From the NCBI RefSeq assembly GCF_025263685.1, contig NZ_CP092109.1, positions 806,001 to 870,000 of the forward strand: DNA of 64,000 bases, given 5' to 3'. The position numbers and the translations under genes are program-made. The notes under the pieces are model-generated. The model was not told where the DNA came from, searched no databases, and saw only the letters and a list, made by a program, of their open reading frames with translations. Of the stretch, positions 59,846 through 64,000 are shown piece by piece. The DNA comes from Geoalkalibacter halelectricus. GTDB lineage: Bacteria; Desulfobacterota; Desulfuromonadia; Desulfuromonadales; Geoalkalibacteraceae. Each line of letters starts with the position of its first letter. Position 1 is the first letter of the stretch.

Positions 59846-61150
59846 TTAGAGTTGCGGCCGGTTGTCGATCACGCGCCTGGCTTTGCCTTCGCTGCGGGCG
59901 AGGGTTTTGGGTTCGACCAGGCGCACCTTGCAGGTGACGCCGAGAAGATCCTTGATCTCTTTGCGAATGCGGTTGGACAGCTCCTGCAGAACCTTGATCT
60001 CATCGGAGAAAGTGCGCTCGTTGACCTCGACCTGCACTTCCAGGGAATCGAGATTGTCCTCGCGATCAACAATGAGTTGATAGTGCGGTTCCACGCCCTC
60101 GATATTGATGAGGATGCTTTCAATCTGGGAGGGAAAGACGTTGACCCCACGGATGATGAGCATATCATCGCTGCGCCCGCTCAGGCGCTCGATGCGCTTG
60201 TGGGTGCGCCCGCAAATGCAGGGCTCGGCGATCAGGCGGGTGATGTCGCGGGTGCGGTAGCGAATCAGGGGAATGCCTTCCTTGGTGATGGTGGTGATGA
60301 CCAGTTCACCCCTTTCCCCGTCGGGCAAAACTTCACCAGTGTCAGGATTGATGATTTCCGGCAGGAAATGATCTTCCCACATGTGCAGGCCGTTTTGCGC
60401 CTCGTAACACTCAATGGCGACGCCGGGACCGAGAATTTCGGACAGGCCGTAGATGTCGATGGCCTTGAGGTTGAGCTTGGCTTCGATTTCGTCGCGCATC
60501 TTCTCGCTCCAGGGTTCGGCGCCGAAGATGCCGATGCGCAGCTTGAAGTCGCGAATGTCGAGGCCCATTTCCGCCACCGATTCAGCCAGGAACAAGCTGT
60601 AGGAGGGCGTGCAGGTCAGCACCGTGGAGCCGAAATCCTGCATGATCATGATCTGTTTCTTGGTGTTGCCGCCGGACATGGGAATGACCGAGGCCCCCAG
60701 GCGCTCGGCGCCGTAGTGAGCACCCAACCCACCGGTAAACAGACCGTAACCGTAGGCGTTGTGGATGACATCACCCTTGTGGGCGCCGGCGGCGACGAAG
60801 GAGCGCGCCATGAGTTCCGACCAGGTGTCGATATCGCGACGGGTGTAGCCCACCACCGTCGGTTTGCCGGTGGTGCCGGAGCTGGCGTGGATACGCACGA
60901 TCTGCTCAAGGGGCACGGCGAACAGCCCATAGGGGTAGTTGTCACGCATGTCCTGCTTGAGGGTGAAGGGGAAGCGGCGCAGATCTTCAAGAGTTTTGAG
61001 CTGCTCGGGACTAACCCCGGCGCGCCGAAAATGCTCGCGATAAAAGGGCACCGTGGCGTAGACCCGCTCCAGCGTCTGGCGCAGCCGCTTGAATTGCAGC
61101 GATTCTATGGCCTCGCGCGGCAGGGTTTCGAACTCATCGTTCCAGATCAT
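59846..61150 (-). CDS. paaK: Phenylacetate-CoA ligase family (PaaK), copy 2
   Basis: A 434-residue paralogue of copy 1 with [57 protein letters not shown] and [10 protein letters not shown]. It is the ligase directly downstream of iorAB, so it likely activates the aryl-acetate made from aryl-pyruvate, or works in the reverse direction to conserve energy. Two paralogues may split phenylacetate, indoleacetate and hydroxyphenylacetate. Confidence 0.93.
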   Translation of the reverse strand: MIWNDEFETLPREAIESLQFKRLRQTLERVYATVPFYREHFRRAGVSPEQLKTLEDLRRFPFTLKQDMRDNYPYGLFAVPLEQIVRIHASSGTTGKPTVVGYTRRDIDTWSELMARSFVAAGAHKGDVIHNAYGYGLFTGGLGAHYGAERLGASVIPMSGGNTKKQIMIMQDFGSTVLTCTPSYSLFLAESVAEMGLDIRDFKLRIGIFGAEPWSEKMRDEIEAKLNLKAIDIYGLSEILGPGVAIECYEAQNGLHMWEDHFLPEIINPDTGEVLPDGERGELVITTITKEGIPLIRYRTRDITRLIAEPCICGRTHKRIERLSGRSDDMLIIRGVNVFPSQIESILINIEGVEPHYQLIVDREDNLDSLEVQVEVNERTFSDEIKVLQELSNRIRKEIKDLLGVTCKVRLVEPKTLARSEGKARRVIDNRPQL

Positions 61151-61168
61151 GACAGACCTCTTAAAAGC

Positions 61169-61205
61169 AGTGATGAGCGAGCCGTCACCGGTCGCTCATC
61201 ACTGG
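61169..61205 (-). terminator. 13-bp perfect hairpin between iorB and paaK-2
   Basis: CAGTGATGAGCGA (61169-61181) and its complement (61193-61205), loop 11 nt. On the minus strand it directly follows the iorB stop and is followed by GCTTTTAAG, a short U-run. It may partly terminate, or protect, the iorAB transcript. Confidence 0.6.
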
Positions 61206-61208
61206 TAT

Positions 61209-61787
61209 CTAAGCTTGACGCCCCAGGGCGAAGGCGTTGAGGTTTTCCTCAAGGAACTTCGCCGGAACCCGGTTGTTCATGGCCTGATTCCAGGCCTCCT
61301 CGGGGATGTCCATCATGTTGGACAACGCTCCGAGCAGCACGGTATTGACGGTACGCATGTTGCCGGCCTGCTGGGCGAGGGCCATGGCATTGACGATGCG
61401 GCTGCGTGGAAAGGCGGCCTTAATCTTGGCCGGAACATCCTCGGGATAGCTTTCCTTGCCGAGCGCCACGCCGGGAGGCACGATTTGCAGGTCGCTGGCG
61501 ACCACCTGGCCGTCCGTCTTGAGCAGCGGCAGGTAGCGATAGGATTCGAGCAGTTCGAAACCAAACAGAATATCGGCCTGCCCTTCGGGAATAATGGGCG
61601 AGTAGACTTTCTCGCCGTAGCGCACATGGGAGACCACGCTGCCGCCGCGCTGGGCCATGCCGTGCACCTCGGCCTTCTTCACGTCGTAGCCGCCGAGCAT
61701 GAGCACCTCGGAGAGAATTTCACTGGCGAGCAGGATGCCCTGACCGCCGACCCCGACCAGCAGGATATTTTGCACCTTATTTTTCAT
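61209..61787 (-). CDS. iorB: Indolepyruvate:ferredoxin oxidoreductase beta subunit
   Basis: A 192-residue POR gamma-type domain: NILLVGVGGQGILLASEIL, VHGMAQRGGSVVSHVRYG. With IorA it oxidatively decarboxylates aryl-pyruvates (indolepyruvate, phenylpyruvate) to aryl-acetyl-CoA with ferredoxin reduction. ATG at 61787 chosen; it overlaps iorA by 11 bp. An earlier in-frame ATG at 61805 is possible. Confidence 0.93.
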   Translation of the reverse strand: MKNKVQNILLVGVGGQGILLASEILSEVLMLGGYDVKKAEVHGMAQRGGSVVSHVRYGEKVYSPIIPEGQADILFGFELLESYRYLPLLKTDGQVVASDLQIVPPGVALGKESYPEDVPAKIKAAFPRSRIVNAMALAQQAGNMRTVNTVLLGALSNMMDIPEEAWNQAMNNRVPAKFLEENLNAFALGRQA

Positions 61788-63546
61788 CGCAGACTCCAAA
61801 TGCACCGAATTTACACACCTGCATGCAGACCTCGCAACCCACGCAGATCAGCTTGTCGATTTCGGCCTGACCCTTGGTTCCGGCCGCCGGATTCCATTTG
61901 ATCGCGGGACAGCCCAATTTGAGACAGGCCTTGCAGGCCGTGCATTTGTCGGCATCGACGAACAGGGGCGGTTTTCGCTGGATCAGGTCGCGCTTGTGCA
62001 GCATGCAGGCACGGCGGGTGATGATGACGGAAACCTCGGGCCGCTCCATCTCCCGCTTGATGAGGTCGCGGGTCTCGTCGAGGCCGTAGGGGTCGATGGA
62101 ATAGACGTGCTTGACGCCCACCGAGCGGCACAAACCTTCGAGATCCACCTGATAGCTGGGGTCACCCTTGAGGCTGTAACCGGTGCCGGGATGGTCCTGG
62201 CGGCCGGTCATGCCTGTGGTGCTGTTGTCGAGAATGATCACCGTGGCGGTGGAGCCGTTGTAGACCATGTCGATCAGGCCGTTGATGCCGGTGTGCAGGA
62301 AGGTCGAATCGCCGATGACCGCCACCACCTTCTTGCGGTCCTCGGGCGTGAGCACCTTGCTGATGCCGGTGGCGTTGCCGATGCTCGCACCCATGCACAC
62401 GCAGGTATCCATGGCCGAAAGCGGCGGCATGAAGCCCAGGGTGTAACAGCCGATGTCGCCGGTGACATAGGCCTTGAGGCGGTTGAGCTGATAGAACACG
62501 CCGCGATGCGGGCAACCAGGACACATGTTGGGCGGACGCTGCGGCAGGGTCTCCGTGGGAGTGAAACCCTGGGGAATCTCCTCCTTGAACAGGCCGGCGG
62601 CCACGCGGCCGGGGCTCAGCTCGCCGCAGACCGACAACAAGTCCTTGCCATGCACCTCGATGCCCATGGCACGCACCTGCTCCTCGATGAAGGGGTCGAG
62701 TTCCTCGATGACGTAGAGCGTCTTGCAGCGTGCGGCAAACTCGCGAATCAACTGCTTGGGCAGCGGATGCACCAGGCCGAGTTTAAGCACATGGGCCTCG
62801 GGCAGCACTTCCTTGGCGTATTGATAGGCCACGCCGGCGGTGATGACGCCCACCTCGCCCTGGCCTTCCTCGATGCGGTTGAAGGACTGGGAACAGGACC
62901 ACTCGGCCATTTTCGCCAGGCGTTCCTCGACGAAGTAGTGACGCTTGCGGGCATTGCCGGGCAGCATGACCAGCTTGGCCGGATCACGCGCCAGGCTCGG
63001 CTCTGGCAGCCCCTCAACCGGCGTCTGGGGATAAACAATGGATTTGGAGTGCGAAATCCGTGTGGTCGAACGCACCATGACCGGCGTATCGAACTGCTCG
63101 CTCGCCTCGAAAGCCAGGCGGGTGAAGGCGCGCGCCTCCTCGCTGTCGGAGGGCTCGAACATGGGCACCTTGGCAAAACGCGCGTAATGGCGGCTGTCCT
63201 GCTCGTTCTGGGACGAATGCAGCTCCGGATCGTCGGCGACGATCAGCACCAGTCCGCCGCGCACGCCCGTATAGGATAGGGTGAACAGCGGATCGGCCGC
63301 CACGTTGACGCCCACATGCTTCATGGTGCACAGGGCGCGCGCACCGCCGAAGCTGGCGCCGATGGTGACCTCCAGGGAGACCTTTTCGTTGGGCGCCCAG
63401 GACGAGTCGATGCTGGGATAGTGATGGGCGATGTTTTCCAGGATTTCCGTGCTGGGCGTGCCGGGATAAGCCGATGCCACCTTGACGCCCGCTTCGAAGG
63501 CGCCGCGGGCAAAAGCTTCGTTGCCCGAGAGAATGGTCTTGTCCAT
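61777..63546 (-). CDS. iorA: Indolepyruvate:ferredoxin oxidoreductase alpha subunit
   Basis: A 589-residue IorA: N-terminal pyrimidine-binding part (GNEAFARGAFEAGVKVASAYPGTPSTEI, split), a TPP-binding region with GDIGCYTLG, GDSTFLHTGINGL, and two C-terminal [4Fe-4S] motifs CTACKACLKLGCP and CVGCEVCMQVC. AAAGGA before the ATG. It is first of iorA-iorB-[hairpin]-paaK-ACT-paaK. Confidence 0.95.
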   Translation of the reverse strand: MDKTILSGNEAFARGAFEAGVKVASAYPGTPSTEILENIAHHYPSIDSSWAPNEKVSLEVTIGASFGGARALCTMKHVGVNVAADPLFTLSYTGVRGGLVLIVADDPELHSSQNEQDSRHYARFAKVPMFEPSDSEEARAFTRLAFEASEQFDTPVMVRSTTRISHSKSIVYPQTPVEGLPEPSLARDPAKLVMLPGNARKRHYFVEERLAKMAEWSCSQSFNRIEEGQGEVGVITAGVAYQYAKEVLPEAHVLKLGLVHPLPKQLIREFAARCKTLYVIEELDPFIEEQVRAMGIEVHGKDLLSVCGELSPGRVAAGLFKEEIPQGFTPTETLPQRPPNMCPGCPHRGVFYQLNRLKAYVTGDIGCYTLGFMPPLSAMDTCVCMGASIGNATGISKVLTPEDRKKVVAVIGDSTFLHTGINGLIDMVYNGSTATVIILDNSTTGMTGRQDHPGTGYSLKGDPSYQVDLEGLCRSVGVKHVYSIDPYGLDETRDLIKREMERPEVSVIITRRACMLHKRDLIQRKPPLFVDADKCTACKACLKLGCPAIKWNPAAGTKGQAEIDKLICVGCEVCMQVCKFGAFGVCDEK

Positions 63547-63661
63547 GGATGTCCTTTCCAGATTTATTTCGCAGTGATCGTTTATACAGGGGAAATTGCG
63601 GAACAGGGAATATAGATCAAGCCGTGGGGAGATGTCAATTTCATTCAGGATTATCAGGAGT

Positions 63662-63690
63662 TGGCGCCCGCTCCCGAAGAGCGGGCGCCA
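63662..63690 (-). terminator. Strong hairpin after the PhoU-domain gene
   Basis: TGGCGCCCGCTC/GAGCGGGCGCCA stem, 12 bp, loop CCGAA on the plus strand. No U-run follows on the minus strand, so it may be a processing or stability element rather than a complete terminator. Confidence 0.5.
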
Positions 63691-63696
63691 TACCGT

Positions 63697-63999
63697 TTAT
63701 TTGCGTCCGACCAAGGCCTTGGTGACGTTGAAGGTGTGGTCGCCGATCTTTTCAAAGCTGTGCAGCATATCGATAAAGACCAGCCCAGGGAGAACGGCGC
63801 ATTCTCCGGTATTCAGGCGAGCGATGTGGCCGTTGCGATAAAGCTCCTCGGCCTTGTTGATCGCCTTCTCGAAGAACTCGGCCTTTTCCATCACCGAGGT
63901 GTCGCCGCGCTCGACGGCTGAGATGATAAACGCAAGAAATTCGCGGGTTTTCTGGGCTATATCAGCGATTTCCTGGTCCGCGATATCGGAGAAGACAAT
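63697..63999 (-). CDS. PhoU-like domain, C-terminal part (Na/Pi cotransporter type)
   Basis: The frame is open to the window edge, so only the last 100 residues are seen, all helical. LVFIDMLHSFEKIGDHTFNVTKAL is the PhoU-type ending (xxExIGDHxxNxxE-like, shown as key positions ExxGDH). Such C-terminal PhoU domains occur on Na+/phosphate symporters (NptA) and in stand-alone PhoU. Which one cannot be decided here. Confidence 0.65.
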   Translation of the reverse strand: MVFSDIADQEIADIAQKTREFLAFIISAVERGDTSVMEKAEFFEKAINKAEELYRNGHIARLNTGECAVLPGLVFIDMLHSFEKIGDHTFNVTKALVGRK

Positions 64000-64000
64000 C

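Overview
The window is a GC-rich chromosomal segment that looks like a Desulfuromonadales (Geobacter/Desulfuromonas/Geoalkalibacter-type) deltaproteobacterium. This is inferred from gene content: an nlpD-rpoS pair, IorAB with two PaaK ligases and an ACT protein, DUF1858 proteins, ExeA/GspB-like proteins and GAF-GGDEF-EAL proteins. I see no phage, plasmid, transposase, CRISPR array or obvious immune island. Most of it is dense core genome with short operons on both strands.

Layout. 1-2.0 kb: end of an NlpD-like degenerate LytM gene, rpoS, apt. 2.0-2.4 kb: a 165-bp inverted-repeat element, tRNA-Arg(CCT), a terminator. 2.4-8.3 kb: an ADP-ribosylglycohydrolase homologue that has lost its metal ligands; yacG-queD-queE-creatininase; rsmD-coaD-DUF1858 on the minus strand; a dGTPase. 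8.4 kb: a second copy of the 165-bp element in the opposite orientation. 8.6-13.5 kb: two paralogous membrane GAF-GGDEF-EAL proteins (the second with a broken GGDEF motif), YhbY, an Hpt protein. 13.6-19.2 kb: a short alpha-glucan phosphorylase, ExeA/GspB-like proteins, a protein with a degenerate DAC-like (diadenylate-cyclase-related) C-terminus. 19.2-24.5 kb: cardiolipin synthase, a disulfide oxidoreductase, a divergent stand-alone HisF between two small membrane-protein genes, an MBL hydrolase. 24.5-31.9 kb: a PHP-kinase fusion, a MazG-like protein, a Cache-only sensor, several envelope proteins, a lipoprotein aminopeptidase, a class II aldolase-like protein.

31.9-48.4 kb: housekeeping genes. 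lepA-lepB is followed by a pyrimidine operon pyrR-pyrB-pyrC-carA-carB behind a leader with a PyrR-loop-like hairpin and an intrinsic terminator, then greA, DUF1858, recG, uppP, an exported NagZ-like GH3 enzyme, and DUF190 with two overlapping crcB/fluC genes. 48.9-56.4 kb: a complete bacterial V-type ATPase operon in the order B-D-I-K-E-C-A, a circular permutation of the order I know for such operons; its K subunit carries the Na+-site residues. 56.5-64 kb, all minus strand: a type III polyketide synthase, tRNA-Pro(GGG), PaaK-1, ACT protein, PaaK-2, IorB, IorA (read right to left this is an aryl-pyruvate to aryl-acetyl-CoA cassette), and the end of a Na/Pi-cotransporter-type PhoU domain.

The most unusual items are the 165-bp MITE-like element (two full copies plus a 15-bp remnant forming a gene end), the HisF paralogue without the ammonia-gate residues, the PHP-kinase fusion coupled to an MBL hydrolase, the degenerate DAC-like protein, the pseudo-ADP-ribosylglycohydrolase, the permuted V-ATPase operon, and a 12-bp dyad upstream of the second GGDEF/EAL gene. 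No single locus can be claimed as a new system from sequence alone.
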